Shown: positions 1 through 10,446, counted from the first letter of the stretch. The stretch: DNA of 64,000 nt from Blepharisma stoltei (GCA_914767885.1 CAJZBQ010000062.1:682001-746000); one strand, 5' to 3'. Translations and numbers: made by a program. The notes: generated from the sequence alone by a model not told the origin.

Positions 1-33
1 TTCTTGGCGGATCAATATTTTCATGAGGAATTA

Positions 34-107
34 TAGCACTTTCCCTTGAATAGCCCAATAACGAGCTGGCTTCATCCCGCTATCGGGCTATTCAAGGGAA
101 AGAGCTA
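34..107. mobile_element. Short hairpin IES (family H), 74 bp
   Basis: An almost perfect inverted repeat. The left arm TAGCACTTTCCCTTGAATAG and the reverse complement of the right arm (TAGCTCTTTCCCTTGAATAG) enclose a short loop, with TA at each end. The same hairpin sits inside the kinase gene near 47.5 kb, where removing it restores a conserved reading frame. Here it lies exactly over the stop codon of the minus-strand coiled-coil gene. The unedited gene stops at TAG inside the insert, and removal down to one TA gives TAA at the same place, so the protein end is unchanged. Seen directly: the palindrome, TA ends and second copy. Inferred: it is a developmentally excised IES. Confidence 0.8.
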
Positions 108-2347
108 TGCATTTTCATTTGGAGTTTCAATGTCTTGAGCTTGAACCTCATTCACAATTTCAGGTTGGAAAATCGTTGATCTCTGACTCATAGGAGTTTT
201 ATTTTGGAAAAAGTTTTTTTCTTGGATTTGTTCTAAATCTTTTATTTTTTGTTCGAGCTCTTCTCTTTGCTTTCTAATCATATTAAGCTCTTCTTTCTTT
301 TCCTGCTTGACTTTCTTAATTTGCACAATCAGCTGCGCTTTTGTTTTTGATATTTCTGTTAATTCTTTTGTAGTTTTTACTCTTTGGTAGCTTTGATTTC
401 CTTCATACTCTTTAGCTAGTTCTGCTTCAATTTCTTTTTTGTCCCTTTCTAGTTTTTTCCTCAAATTATTTTTTATTTCTTTTTCTCGTTTTTCCAGCAT
501 TCCAGCTACTTGTTTAGCAACTTCTTTTTTTTGCTGAATTGTATACTTTTCTTGTGCTGCCTTAAGCTTTGCATTAAGCTCATGCCTTATTTGTTTTTGG
601 CGATTTTTATAAAGATCAATCAGTTCGTTTCTGATTTCTTCTTTTACTCTACTTTCTACCTCTTCGTAAACTTGAGATTCCATTTGTAAAGTTAGCTCTT
701 TTCTTATTTCTCTCTCAATCTGCAATTTGACTTCAGCATCAAGTGCAGTTTGCAGCTTGGATTCTTGTTCCTTTCGAAGAGCTTTTTTCATATCTTCTTT
801 TATTTTTTCTTTTAGAGACTCATAGTCCCTTTGGGCTACCTTTTGAATGTAATTTTTTATCCTTTCTTCAGCTTCCTTTTTGATTATTTCTACTTTTCCT
901 TTGATTTCTACATCAGCGTCTTGCTTTACCTTGCTTTCTACCTCAGCCAATTTTTCCTTTAACGATGGCTCAAGCTTGCTTCTTATCTCAGGCAGAATAA
1001 TACTTTGGATCTCTTCTTTCCATTCATTCTTTTCTATTACAAGCCTTTGTTGAAATTTCTCCTCCATTTCACGTCTCAGGTCAGTAAGAAAATCATTAGG
1101 GTCTTGGGTTTCTTTTTTGGCGGCTTCAACTCTTTGATTAAGCATGATTTCATACTCATTTCTCAATGACACTTCAATTTCTGCTTTAAGTCTCTGCGTT
1201 TCTACTGCTAGCCTTTCTTCATATTGCGACTGATAAATCTTTTCTAATTCTGAAGTGGAGCGCGGCCTTGCTTCTGAAAGCTGATTTATTTTGTCTTCAA
1301 GTTCCTCAGCTCTCTCTTGCCAATATTCGTTAAGTCTGTTTTGGACTTCTGAAATTTCTTGGTTCATCTTGTTTTCGTAGTCAAACCTCAGCTGTTTTCT
1401 TTGTTTATCAAATTCAACTTCGCACTCATCCCTGACAGCTCTTTCCATATCTTCTACTTCTTTTTGGTATTTTTCCTTAATGGCTTCTGAACATTTCTCA
1501 AGATCAATTGGGCCAACATCTTCTCCTTGGTTTTCTAAGCTTCTTCTAAATATGCTTGACACTTCACTACTGGAAAGGTTAAACATGCTTTCCTTGCTTG
1601 ACGCCTTGTGACCTATTCTTTTTAAACTTTCTATTTCTTCCATTCTCGCAATTTCAAATTGCTTTAATTCTTCAATACTTACTCCCCCCCCCCCCCCCTC
1701 CGTGAGCGAACAAAACCATTAGAAAAATCGCCATTTTTTGACCAAAAACCCACCCTCCGTGAGTGAACAAAAATTTTTTTAATAGAAAAAATTTTAATGG
1801 AAAAAAATTTTGATATATAAGTGATAATTAGTATAATGAAATCTAGAGCTAATTCTGTTTAATTTTAAACAAATTGCGTTTTAAAACATAAATTTTGCAA
1901 ATTAAATTAATATTTGCTTCCCAATTTTTGCAAATTAGGATTTTTTTAAATTTCGAAAAAAATATTTTTTATAAAATTTATATATAAATTTTTTTTAAAA
2001 AAAAAAATTAACCCCCCTCCGTGAGCGAACAAAATTTTTTTGTTCGCTCACGGAGGGGGGGGGGGAGTTAGGTCATCATTAGTTTCCAGAGTTCCTGGCC
2101 TGTTTTCCAGCAGCGCTTTTTTCATGTCTTCGCTTTGTATTTGACTTATAAGTTCTGATTCTCTGAATAGGTAGTTTTCTCTGATATTTCTAATTGCATC
2201 TTCAGTTGCGGCACGCAGCTTTTCGATGTCCATTCGCAAATTGTTGCTTTCAACTGAGCTTTCTTCAAATTCAAGCTCCTCTTTTGGACTCCCTCCGCTG
2301 AAATCTAAATCTCCGATATTTAGCCTTCCTTCTCCTCCGTTGTGCAT
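105..2347 (-). CDS. Long coiled-coil protein, interrupted by one MITE-IES
   Basis: A charged protein rich in Glu, Lys, Gln and Arg, about 620 residues after removal of the insert at 1682-2070. The N-terminal 100 residues start MHNGGEGRLNIGDLDF; the rest is one extended heptad-like coiled coil with no enzyme motif. The frame across the insert is exact: removal leaving one TTA gives ...ETNDDLSIEELKQFEI..., in phase with the long downstream part. The start ATG is only 32 bp from the start ATG of the divergent plus-strand coiled-coil gene, so the two share one tiny upstream region. The stop codon coincides with a family H hairpin. A structural or basal-body/cytoskeletal role is plausible from composition only; I do not recognise the family. 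Confidence 0.85.
1682..2070 (+). mobile_element. Family A MITE/IES, copy A1 (389 bp, near intact)
   Basis: Flanked by TTA on both sides. The left end is a C-run, then the motif CTCCGTGAGCGAACAAAA, about 50 bp of spacer, then a second direct copy (CTCCGTGAGTGAACAAAA). The middle is AT-rich. The right end is a hairpin of two inverted motif copies around a T-run, ending in GGGGAG. No transposase is encoded, so it is non-autonomous. Removal leaving one TTA restores the coiled-coil gene frame exactly. Nearly identical to the copies at 4.5, 17.7, 24.6 and 60.3 kb. Confidence 0.93.
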
Positions 2348-2379
2348 TATTTAAATGGGTTTGTTTAAAAAGATTGGTC

Positions 2380-3615
2380 ATGGAAAATCAAGATATCAAT
2401 TTAATTATCAGCAAGTATTTAGCCAGCCCACACAACTCGCTTGACCAAATAAATTTCTGCACTGAGCAGTCAGAAATACCAAAAGTTGAGGAATATGAAA
2501 AGATTGATCAATGCTTGCAAACTTTTAGCTCAGATAATAGTAAAGATAAAGAGAGAAATTTAGATGAAAAACATCAAAAACTGAGGAAAAATGAATCAGA
2601 ATTAATTGATGAAAATACTTTGACATGAAGAAGGCAGAACAAAGAATATGTTGAAGAATTATTGAAAGAACTTATTGCTGAAAATAAAACACTTAAAAAA
2701 TTGAGAGATACATGGGAAAGTGAGTTTCAAAGGCAGCAAAACCAATTAAAAACAGTTGAAATTAAAATGCAAAAAAGTATAAATTCTTTAAAATCTGACA
2801 AAATGAGCTTGCTAATCCGCATTGAAAATTTAGAAAAAGAGATTTGTTCTAAAAATAATGAAATAGAAAGATTAAAACTCACAGTAAATGATGCTGAAAG
2901 CTATAAAAATGCTATTAAAGAAGAGCTTGATGCAGAGAAGAGAAACGCAATTTCATTATGTGAAGAAATTAAAGATTTAAAGAAAAGCATAAGCGATCAA
3001 AAAGATTGATATGATGCCCGAGCCCATCAATTAGAAATTGGATTTTCAAATAAAATATCCCAGTTATTATCACAGCTAGGAGAGCTAGAAAATATAAACA
3101 GAGCATTAAAAGAAAACGCAAAAGTAAAAGATGAAAGCATAGACTGCTTAAATAGCGAGATCAGCAGTCTTCATAGTGCAATTAAAGCAATCCAAGAAAA
3201 CCAAATTGATTATGCAAAAAATGAGTATGCTAGACATCATACGGAAAAGAAATCTAGTAGCCATAAGCATAAGCATTCAAAAACTTCTCATCATAATTCA
3301 TATTCTGCTCCTCATCCAAATTCCACCAGTGGCTCAAAACCTAAAGGGAATTTACCGATTGCATCCCCAAAACACCAACAAAGTCAAGAAAAGAAATTTT
3401 TATCCGCCTCAATTACAAAATTAGAAAATGAATTAAATAATTTAGGCTTAAAGCACAAAAAATTATTTGAGCTCTCTAATGACAGTGCAAGCAGTCTAAT
3501 TGAAATGAGAAGAGATTTAGATACCCTTGCTTCAACTATGAACAAGGAAAAGAAAGAGCTCCATAGCCTGAAACTATTATTCAAAGACGATAATTTTAAG
3601 AAGAGCTTGAAATAA
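2380..3615 (+). CDS. Coiled-coil protein with His/Ser-rich segment
   Basis: About 411 residues, uninterrupted when TGA is read as Trp (two sites, ...ENTLTW-RRQ... and ...SDQKDW-YDA...). Under the standard code it would break into four fragments. Residues about 90-290 are heptad-like coiled coil; about 285-325 is a His/Ser/Lys-rich linker (KKSSSHKHKHSKTSHH); the C-terminus is coiled again. The ATG at 2380 is preferred over the in-frame TTG just upstream. The gene is divergent from the coiled-coil gene at 105-2347 (32 bp between starts) and convergent with the next gene (24 bp between stops). No insert found. Function unknown; probably structural. Confidence 0.85.
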
Positions 3616-3639
3616 TTAATTGCTGAGCTTTTTAAACTA

Positions 3640-4870
3640 TTAAAGCTTAAAGCCATAAAGTCTCCTTCTTTCACTTTTATTTTGCTCTTGAGAAAGCTCA
3701 GTAGCTCTTCTTAAAATCTGCTCGGACATTTTCCTTGCAAGCTTGTCATTATTTTTCAGCCTCTTTTCCCTGTACATCAATAATTTCCCCTCTGATCCTT
3801 TTGTAGGACTTCTCCTGGTTTCTCCCAGAGGGTAGTTTTTTTGCAAGTATTCGTCATCGTCACTATTCTTGTCGCTTATTAAATTTTTCAGGTCTAATTC
3901 TTCCTGAATCCCTGGTATCATTTCAGGTACAATTTCGTTTAAGTTTTGAAAGGTAAATGAACTCTTTACTCCTTGATGAGTTGAAGAGTAGGAAGGCTCA
4001 GGTAATGATTCAATTGAATACGTTTTAGAAGTCTTGCTCTGGGTTAAAGGACCTGACCGAGAGTTAGTCAGAGATTTTGCTTTTTTGGGTTCGCTCTCTA
4101 AGCTGACTTCTCTACTTTTCTTTCACTCTTGCACCTGCAGCTTTTGAGCTTCATATTTCTCTGGGTTAAACTTATAATTTTTCGATAAATCGTTATCAGG
4201 TATTCTGGTGGGAGAAACCCCAAAATGATGGATAACGCCTTTGCATTTCTTTGAATAAATCGCAATATCATAACAGCCTATGTCTTTGTAAAGCAATAAT
4301 TTTTTTTCGTACGGAGTCAAAGATCTATAACTAGTCCCATTAATTGAGTCGTATTCTACGTCGAAGTAGAATTCTGATAAAAGCTCGAGGAACTTCAAAA
4401 ATTGGCTTTCGTTGATTTCATATTGAAATTAGATTTGATTTAAGATTTACCTTCATAATCCCCATTTGCTTACTCCCCCCCCCCCTCCGTGAGCGAACAA
4501 AACCATTAGAAAAATCGCCATTTTTTGACCAAAAACCCACCCTCCGTGAGTGAACAAAAATATTTTTAATAGAAAAAATTTTAATAGAAAAAAAATTTTG
4601 ATATATAAGTGATAATTAGTATAATGAAATCTAGAGCTAATTCTGTTTAATTTTAAAACAAATTGCGTTTTTAAAACATAAATTTTGCAAATTAAATTAT
4701 ATTTGCTTCCCAATTTTTGCAAATTAGGATTTTTTTTAAATTTCGAAAAAAATATTTTTTATAAAATTTATATATATAAATTGTTTTTAAAAAAAAAATT
4801 AACCCCCCTCCGTGAGTGAACAAAATTTTTTTGTTCGCTCACGGAGGGGGGGGGGGGGAGTTAGAACCAT
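3640..4870 (-). CDS. Unknown protein with Ser/Lys-rich tail, MITE near start codon
   Basis: The main frame runs from about 4430 to the TAA at 3640, with one TGA read as Trp (...LQVQE-W-KKSREVS). The N-terminal part (FLELLSEFYFDVEYD) looks globular, the middle and C-terminus are low-complexity and basic, and the protein ends RRRLYGFKL. Upstream, removal of the MITE at 4473-4863 joins a short ATG segment (MVLSKWGLW) to a GT dinucleotide near 4452. I could not settle how this connects to the main frame: a 45-nt GT-AG removal keeps phase, but the other introns I found here are 15-16 nt. The first 15 or so residues are therefore uncertain. No family recognised. Confidence 0.65.
4473..4863 (+). mobile_element. 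Family A MITE/IES, copy A2 (391 bp, near intact)
   Basis: Same architecture and orientation as A1: TTA repeats, C/G-run ends, spaced direct motif at the left and inverted-motif hairpin at the right. It differs from A1 at only scattered bases and homopolymer lengths. It sits within the first codons of the minus-strand gene ending at 3640, so the germline copy of that gene would lack a normal N-terminus. Confidence 0.9.
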
Positions 4871-5187
4871 GCTTTCTACGTCGTGAGCAATAGAGTGGGT
4901 GTTATATTGTTAACTTGAGCCATGGCCGAAACCCCGTTTATTGATAGAGGCATTTCCCTCCATGATCAGAGTTATACGGACTTTGCTGAGAACCTGCAAT
5001 TCCATCCCAAGCCCTGCTTAGCTAGGCTGCCTCTCCCCGTCATAAAACCCTTTTTAACTGAAGCCGATGCAGACCTTCAGTCTGCCTAGCATGTCTTCCC
5101 TTTTTCTTGGATTCATCACCAAAGGAAAAAACTCAACAACTTATGAAATTCGGGATAAGCCACGAAACAGCTTATGAGATATATGCG
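4871..5187. other. Non-coding stretch, possibly decayed repeat
   Basis: About 320 bp with a higher GC content than ordinary intergenic DNA here, and no frame longer than about 60 codons on either strand. It resembles the GC-richer family S inserts in composition and lies next to one, so it may be an older part of that element. I see no gene, terminator or RNA in it. Confidence 0.4.
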
Positions 5188-5345
5188 TTGCCTAAATTGC
5201 TTATCTAGGCTGGCATGTAAAAATTGTCTCCAACATTTGGAGAAAATTTTCACACGTGAAACTATAGAGAATTCACATGTGTGGAATTTTCTTCAAACGT
5301 TGGAGAAAATTTTGGTGCGCCAGCCTATATAAGCAATATAGGCAA
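5188..5345. mobile_element. Palindromic MITE (family P), 158 bp
   Basis: An imperfect inverted repeat over its whole length. The left arm begins TTGCCTAAATTGCTTATC and the right arm, reverse-complemented, reads TTGCCTATATTGCTTATA. Both continue with TAGGCTGGC and a CTCCAAC(A/G)TTTG block, and the centre is AACTATAGAGAA. A smaller palindrome (CACGTG / CACATGTG) is nested near the centre. The transcript could fold into one long hairpin. It appears inserted within or beside a family S element. Only one copy in the window. Confidence 0.75.
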
Positions 5346-5553
5346 AAGATAATAAGCTACCCTGCCTCGAGCGCCCAACCTGGGCCTGGGCGCTTCTGAC
5401 AAAACGCTGCAAAAACTGCCGCATCAGCCAGGCCTTTAATCAGTGGAAATAGTGCTATGCCTCTCGCTTTAAGACTATCCAGCCCTTGGGCAGCTCTCTC
5501 ACCAAAAACTACATCCAGAAATGCATAAACATGGGCCATTCGATATAGGCCAT
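5346..5553 (-). mobile_element. Family S (SINE/LINE-like) insert truncating an unknown gene
   Basis: A GC-richer block on the minus strand, starting at the family S signature ATAAAATGGCC and continuing toward the palindromic MITE. It replaces the C-terminus of the gene at 5554-7112: the protein frame (...NFKYEIICIK) runs straight into it. A clean target duplication was not found, so the far end is uncertain and may lie beyond the palindrome. The 60-codon frame inside it is not considered a gene. Confidence 0.55.
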
Positions 5554-7112
5554 TTTATGCATATGATTTCGTATTTAAAATTGGTAAATTTCAAAAATAG
5601 TTTTTGAACTAACTTTCTCTGCAAAATTTTTCTGTCAGTTCTTTTATTAGTATCCATTAGATCAAATTCCCTTAAAAATCTGAAAAACTTGCCCAAGCTC
5701 ATAGTTTCATTATTTTTTTCTATTAGCTCAAACGTTGGAGAAGTTCCTCCATTCGGACCAAATTGTTTACAGTAGAACATATATATGTCATGCAACCCTA
5801 TATTGCATTTTTCTTCAAAGTTCCCCTTTAACTCAATTCTAGCTTTATCTTCAATAGGCATATTTAGATGTTTCTTGAACCTGCTAATTATTTCATCCAC
5901 ACTTGAAATGTCCCCGCCAGATTTTAATATTTCTTCTCTCACATTTTCATAGTCATTTATTGTACTTATCAGTTTTAATTTAATATCTTGTGGTAAAATT
6001 TGCAAAATTGCTGGCTTACACTTTTTGAACCATGTTATCAATATTTTTTCTATGTCCATATCTTCTCTTAAAAGTGTAGGAATTCTCTCACTTTCTGCAT
6101 TTAGCATAGGTTTTCCATTTTTCGAATTTTCTGGTTTGTGGTTAGGATTTTTGTATGATGGCATTTTAAAAGAGGAATTTTCAATTGGTGGGATAAGATA
6201 GTTCATAAATTTCTCATCAACACCATTTAATCCTTCGTTTTTGCCTTTAGCCTCCCTATTTAGCATGTTGCTGTAGGCAATTTCAAACATGCGCACCAGC
6301 TCTGAGATCTGATCTTTATTTGCTTGCACTTTACAAATTGTTAAAATTTCTTTAAAAGCATTCTCAAAACCTGAATTGGCCAAACTATGCTTAATAAATC
6401 TTTCAATCCCATGAATTCGCTGGGAAAATTCTTCAACCGAAGCCGAGTTTTCAGCTTGTTTGTTGTCGTTTGAGATACCTTTATCAGCCTCAAAATTCCC
6501 TTTACCTGGAATGTCTAAATTCTCTCCACTTTTTTGAGTACAAAATTAATTAAAAGGGTTTTAATGTCTTCTCCGTCGCATTCTTTGCCTCCGTGCTCTA
6601 TTCACCCAAAACTGCCGCTTCCAGGGCGGAAATTTATTCGGTGTTTGAATAGTGGTTTTTCTATCTACAAGACTTTGCACTGTGACTCCAAGACTCTCGA
6701 AAGATCGATAGGACTCCTCTTTCAAAACTCTATCGGGTACTATGGAGTTAAAAGTTACCAGATACCTCATGCAGGCTACATTGAGGGCTGGTAGCACCCA
6801 AGAAAAAAGAACTGCACCCTCCAGAACTATAAGGGAAAAAGCGGTATCAAATAAACCATCCGGATAGCTAATAACTATTTGAGAAGTCGCCATCAGGTCA
6901 GCCAACAAGTAGTTTAAGAGTCTAGACTATAAAGCGAATTTTTCGGCAATAGTGGTGCATCGTCCTCAAGTTGCCTACACCATATTAATTATATTTTGCA
7001 TACAAAGACTTGGGTAGTTAGAAGTTTCTTCTGATGGAGCTTCTACCTTGTCCCCATCGATCATTATTTCTCTCATTCCTTGAAAGTTTTGAATATAATT
7101 TAAATTCTGCAT
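5554..7112 (-). CDS. Unknown protein, disrupted by inserts (partial)
   Basis: The best-supported part runs from about 6540 to 5554: about 330 residues, mostly helical and charged, including ...GNFEEKCNIGLHDIYMFYCK... and ...SLGKFFRFLREFDLMD. A short upstream ATG frame at 7112 (MQNLNYIQNFQGMREIM...) ending at a TAG near 6975 is probably its first exon, separated by a family S insert. Similar sequence (ATTAATaTgGtGTA / ATTAATTTTGTA) flanks that insert. My join is one base out of phase, possibly a homopolymer miscount in the A-run at about 6530. The C-terminus is lost in the insert ending at 5553. I do not recognise the family. Confidence 0.5.
6543..6975 (-). mobile_element. Family S insert within unknown gene
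   Basis: A block with higher GC than the flanking exons. On the minus strand it contains the recurring start ATGGCGACTTC (from 6893) and an open frame of about 110 codons ending in an Arg-rich stretch. It lies between two probable exons of the gene at 5554-7112. Both edges are near similar ATTAAT...GTA sequences, read as a degraded target duplication. Exact limits uncertain. Confidence 0.5.
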
Positions 7113-7156
7113 ATACTAGCTATAATTTTTTATTATTTGTAAGTAAATAAAATTAT

Positions 7157-8678
7157 CTATCCTTCCAGTTTATGATAGTCTTCTGGCTTTTTAAGAGGAG
7201 GTTTTTTCTTCCCAATTGTTGAATTTTGTTGCTGCGGCTGATTATTAGGGTTGGTTGAAAAGATGCGTGAAAGTCTATCATAATCAGCTTCATCAAGAAT
7301 GTCTGCTTTTAATATTTGTTCTAATACATCTTCTAGTGTTATTATTCCTAGAACATTCTTTTCAGCTGATGGGACACTTTCAGGAGAGTCCGAAACAATT
7401 GCCATGTGGCTTTTACCTTCCTGGAAAATTTCTAATAAATCTAAAATTGTGAAATTTGGGTTGATATAAACTGTTTCCCCTAACTCCCCCTTCCGTGAGC
7501 TAACAAATTATTTTGCTCGCTCACAAAGGGGATTAATTTTTTTTATTTAAAAAATTTATATCTAAGTTTTATAGTAAATGTTTTTTTCGAAATCCCAATT
7601 CAAAGCAAATATTAATTAATTTGTAAAATTATATTTTAAAGTGCTATCTCTTTAAAATCGATCAGAATTAGGTCGTGATTTCGTTATAATAATTATCACT
7701 GATATATTAAAAAAATTCTATAATAAAAATTTTGCTGGCTCACGAAAGGGGATTTTTCCAATAGTTTATTCGCTCACGGAGGGGAGTAAGCTTTATTCCT
7801 GAGCCTTCGATTGTATTTCCTTCTTTTGAGCCAATTAGCTTCTTCACTAATAAAATCCCAACTATATCGACTTTATTATTTCCTCTGTAAATTGGTACCC
7901 TGCTATATCCTTGAGCCATTATCATTTGAAACGTAGACTTGCTTAAAACTGTTTCTGTACTCAGCATAAAAACCTTTTCAAAATTAATCATGTGGTTTTT
8001 CACGATCTCCTTATGTGAGTCAATTGCTCCATGAATAATCTTGATTTGCCCTGCCCCAAGACCTGTTTTATCAGCAGGACCTACACTGTAAGTTTCATGA
8101 ATTCTAACAAGTGCTTTTAAGTCGTCATTTTTAAGCTTTTTCGAATGTCCATGTCCAAAAATCTTGTCGAGAAGTTTAGCAATAGGGTAGCTTACAGGGA
8201 AAAAAATCACCATTACAAATTTTACAATTGGGACGAGCTTGCTTGCAATTTTCAATTGATCAGGCCCTGTGCACAAAGCTTGAGGCAAAACTTCTCCAAA
8301 AGCCAGCACAAAAGTGACACTCAACACTACTGCTATAATACTGCTAAACATTTCATCGAGAAAAATAGGCAAGGTTTCCATAGCAGCTGCATTAGCTACT
8401 AAAAGAGTAACAAGCAGGAGGTGATGCTGATTAATTATGGGAAGCACTTTGCGAGCTTGTTGTCGCTCTATTTCAGTGCCGCTTGCAAGCTTCATTTCTA
8501 AATCAAGTTCATCGATACCCATCATACCTACTGTTAGGCCTGACATCATCCCTGCAAAGAGAACCAAGCCTATTGATACAAATGAAAATATTATATAATC
8601 TTCAGTCGGAAGGACATGTATAAGTTGCTCATCTGCAAGCACGAGTTGAAGTAATAAAAATGAGAATAGTCTTATCAT
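7157..8678 (-). CDS. CNNM/CorC-type metal transporter (DUF21 + CBS), interrupted by MITE
   Basis: Membrane protein of about 400 residues. N-terminal signal/first helix ([15 protein letters not shown]), then a DUF21 transmembrane domain with the family's small-residue motif ([13 protein letters not shown]) and ...[16 protein letters not shown]-pair follows ([14 protein letters not shown]...[10 protein letters not shown]...[11 protein letters not shown] and ...GKSHMAIV...[15 protein letters not shown]). In this family the CBS pair regulates Mg2+ or other divalent-metal transport at a membrane. The gene is cut at 7484-7789 by a decayed family A copy. Removal leaving one TAA joins ...EGSGIKL to ...[15 protein letters not shown], but one base out of phase next to a G-run (GGGG); one fewer G would be perfect. 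The C-terminal tail is Gln/Pro/Lys-rich. Confidence 0.88.
7484..7789 (-). mobile_element. Family A MITE/IES, copy A3 (306 bp, decayed)
   Basis: Flanked by TAA repeats. Reversed relative to A1: the hairpin end is at the left (CCGTGAGCTAACAAA ... GCTCGCTCACAAAG) and the spaced direct end at the right (GCTCACGAAAGG ... CGCTCACGGAGGGGAG). The AT-rich core has shrunk and diverged. It separates the two halves of the CNNM-type gene's CBS region. Confidence 0.85.
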
Positions 8679-8893
8679 TATAATAAATCTTGCAAATTTA
8701 TAATAAAATTAATTAATTTTATTCAACAAAATTTTATAATAGCATAAAAGCCTGCTAACTAAATTGGCATTTAAATGAAAATAATTCTCCAATGAGCCAC
8801 ATTCAAGCTAAAACTCACATTAAAGAATAATTCTGTCATAATTCTCTCTAAATCTTTGCATATCAAAACTTATTTTTCTATTTTCGTTAAATA

Positions 8894-9483
8894 ATGGCTG
8901 GGCTGCTAAGACTAGAAAAGATCTTCACAAAAGTCCGGAACCGGACTAAACCCAGCTTCGACATGGACCTCTATATCCGAACTCTAATTGAAGATGTTAA
9001 AGAAACTGAAAACTCATTTAATGCTAAGTTCAAGTTCTACGTTACCCCAGAATATTGTAATCACAATGGTCTTTTACATGGAGGAGCAATTTCTACTATG
9101 CTCGATAAATTATACTTATTTCCTATGAATAGTCCAGTAAGCGAGTGAATTACCTGCTAAAATTCCAATTTGTTCAGACCAAATTTGAAACTCAGCGGGT
9201 AATTCATCCGTTATGAGCCTATTTATGGGAATTTACAATTTATACATATCTAGTAGTAATTGCTGCTGATAAGCTCGACAGAACAGCCTTATCCACCAAC
9301 CTCACTCTTTCCTTTATTTCCTCAGCAGCTGCAGGAGATGAGCTAACAGTAACAGCTGAAGTTTTGAAAATCGAGGATGAGTTAGCACATGCCCAGGCAG
9401 AGATATGGAATGGGGGGAAGTTAGTAGCCCATGGTAAGCATACTTTGGGCTTTGTTAGCAGAAAGAACTATCTACTTAATTAA
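8894..9483 (+). CDS. Hotdog-fold acyl-CoA thioesterase (ACOT13/PaaI-like), with IES
   Basis: 149 residues after removal of the 140-bp IES at 9113-9252. The conserved hotdog signature NHNGLLHGGAISTMLDK (about residues 55-71) carries the HGG motif of PaaI/THEM-type thioesterases. Removal leaving one TA gives ...STMLDKLVVIAADKLDR..., continuing into the second half (LSTNLTLSFISSAAAGDELT... and ...GKLVAHGKHTLGF), the expected fold order. Without removal the protein stops 13 codons later. Members hydrolyse medium/long acyl-CoA or aryl-CoA esters, often in mitochondria; the substrate cannot be read from sequence. Confidence 0.88.
9113..9252. mobile_element. IES of 140 bp in thioesterase gene
   Basis: TA-bounded; the ends share TATAC(T/A)TAT. 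Inside is an inverted repeat, TGAATTACCtGCT ... AGCgGGTAATTCA, which could form a hairpin. Removal restores the thioesterase frame exactly. It shares no motif with families A to C. Confidence 0.8.
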
Positions 9484-9516
9484 ATTAAGATTCAATAAAT
9501 AAAGGTTTATTTATCT

Positions 9517-10446
9517 TTATTCTCCTCCTGCACCACCTTCGATTCCCAAATAAGCTTGGATTTTGTTGTAGAAGACAAGCACAAGAGCTCCACCAGTTCC
9601 TCTGATTACGTTGCTGCCAGCTCCTTTGAAGAAAGGCTTAAGTCCACCTTCATTAGCGAAAATCTTGAAGAAGCAATCTATGGTGCCTTTGTATTGGATA
9701 TCGGCACCTTTTCTTCCACTTTGCATCATCATACGTCTTCTGACAGTATCTAGTGGGTATGAAGCGATACCAGAAGAAACTGTGACTGCTTGTGCAAAGG
9801 CCCAAACTAAGAAAATGTTGGCGTTCTTGAAGTCTTTGAAGAGAATGTCTTTGCCAGAGTCGAACATACCGAAGTATAAAGCACGGTAAATAATGATTCC
9901 GACCACAGAGATACCGAATCCTCTATAAAGACCAATTGGACCGTCGTGTTTTAGAATCTTTAAAATGCAGTCATTTAGACCATTGAATTCTCTGTTTGTG
10001 CCCTTGCCAACATCAGTGGCAAGTCTTGTTCTTGCGAAATCAAGTGGGTACACAAAAAGTAGTGAAGCGGCTCCAGCCAAGCCACCAGCAGCCATGTTTC
10101 CAGCGAAGAAGAACCAGAAGCTCTTTTTCCTGTCATAGTAGAACCATCTTCTGAAAGTGTCTTTGAAGGCAAAGTTAAGTGCTTGGGTTGGGAAGTATCT
10201 GATGACGTTAGCGAGATTTCCTCTCCAGAAGCTAGCAAACCCTTGCTCTCTATTGACTCTACTAAAGCAATCGACGATTCCTTTGTACTGGTCTTCAGGT
10301 TTTATTTGTTTGCTGGATGCCTGAAGCTGTAAAAGGAGCTTAACTCTTTCAATTGGAGCCACAGCTGTTTTGGAAACTGCAGCTGAGACACCTCCCAGTA
10401 AAAAGTCCTGTAAGAAGTTTGACTGCTTTGGCTTTCCGGTTGCCAT
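9517..10446 (-). CDS. Mitochondrial ADP/ATP carrier
   Basis: 309 residues and intact. Three mitochondrial-carrier repeats with PX(D/E)XX(R/K) signatures: [20 protein letters not shown] and [12 protein letters not shown]. The last contains RRRMMM, the motif specific to ADP/ATP exchangers. The N-terminal [18 protein letters not shown] is also typical. It exchanges matrix ATP for cytosolic ADP across the inner mitochondrial membrane. Codon use is regular and slightly richer in G/C, as expected of a highly expressed gene. No insert. Confidence 0.97.
   Translation of the reverse strand: MATGKPKQSNFLQDFLLGGVSAAVSKTAVAPIERVKLLLQLQASSKQIKPEDQYKGIVDCFSRVNREQGFASFWRGNLANVIRYFPTQALNFAFKDTFRRWFYYDRKKSFWFFFAGNMAAGGLAGAASLLFVYPLDFARTRLATDVGKGTNREFNGLNDCILKILKHDGPIGLYRGFGISVVGIIIYRALYFGMFDSGKDILFKDFKNANIFLVWAFAQAVTVSSGIASYPLDTVRRRMMMQSGRKGADIQYKGTIDCFFKIFANEGGLKPFFKGAGSNVIRGTGGALVLVFYNKIQAYLGIEGGAGGE

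Noticed and set aside
1682..2070. Repeats considered as a CRISPR array
   Set aside because: Copies are dispersed, inverted as well as direct, and inside eukaryotic genes; no regular spacers.
2380..3615. Several genes look like pseudogenes broken by in-frame TGA
   Set aside because: TGA falls at conserved Trp positions (UBA, importin-N, protease VDTGSTW), so it is sense in this genetic code.
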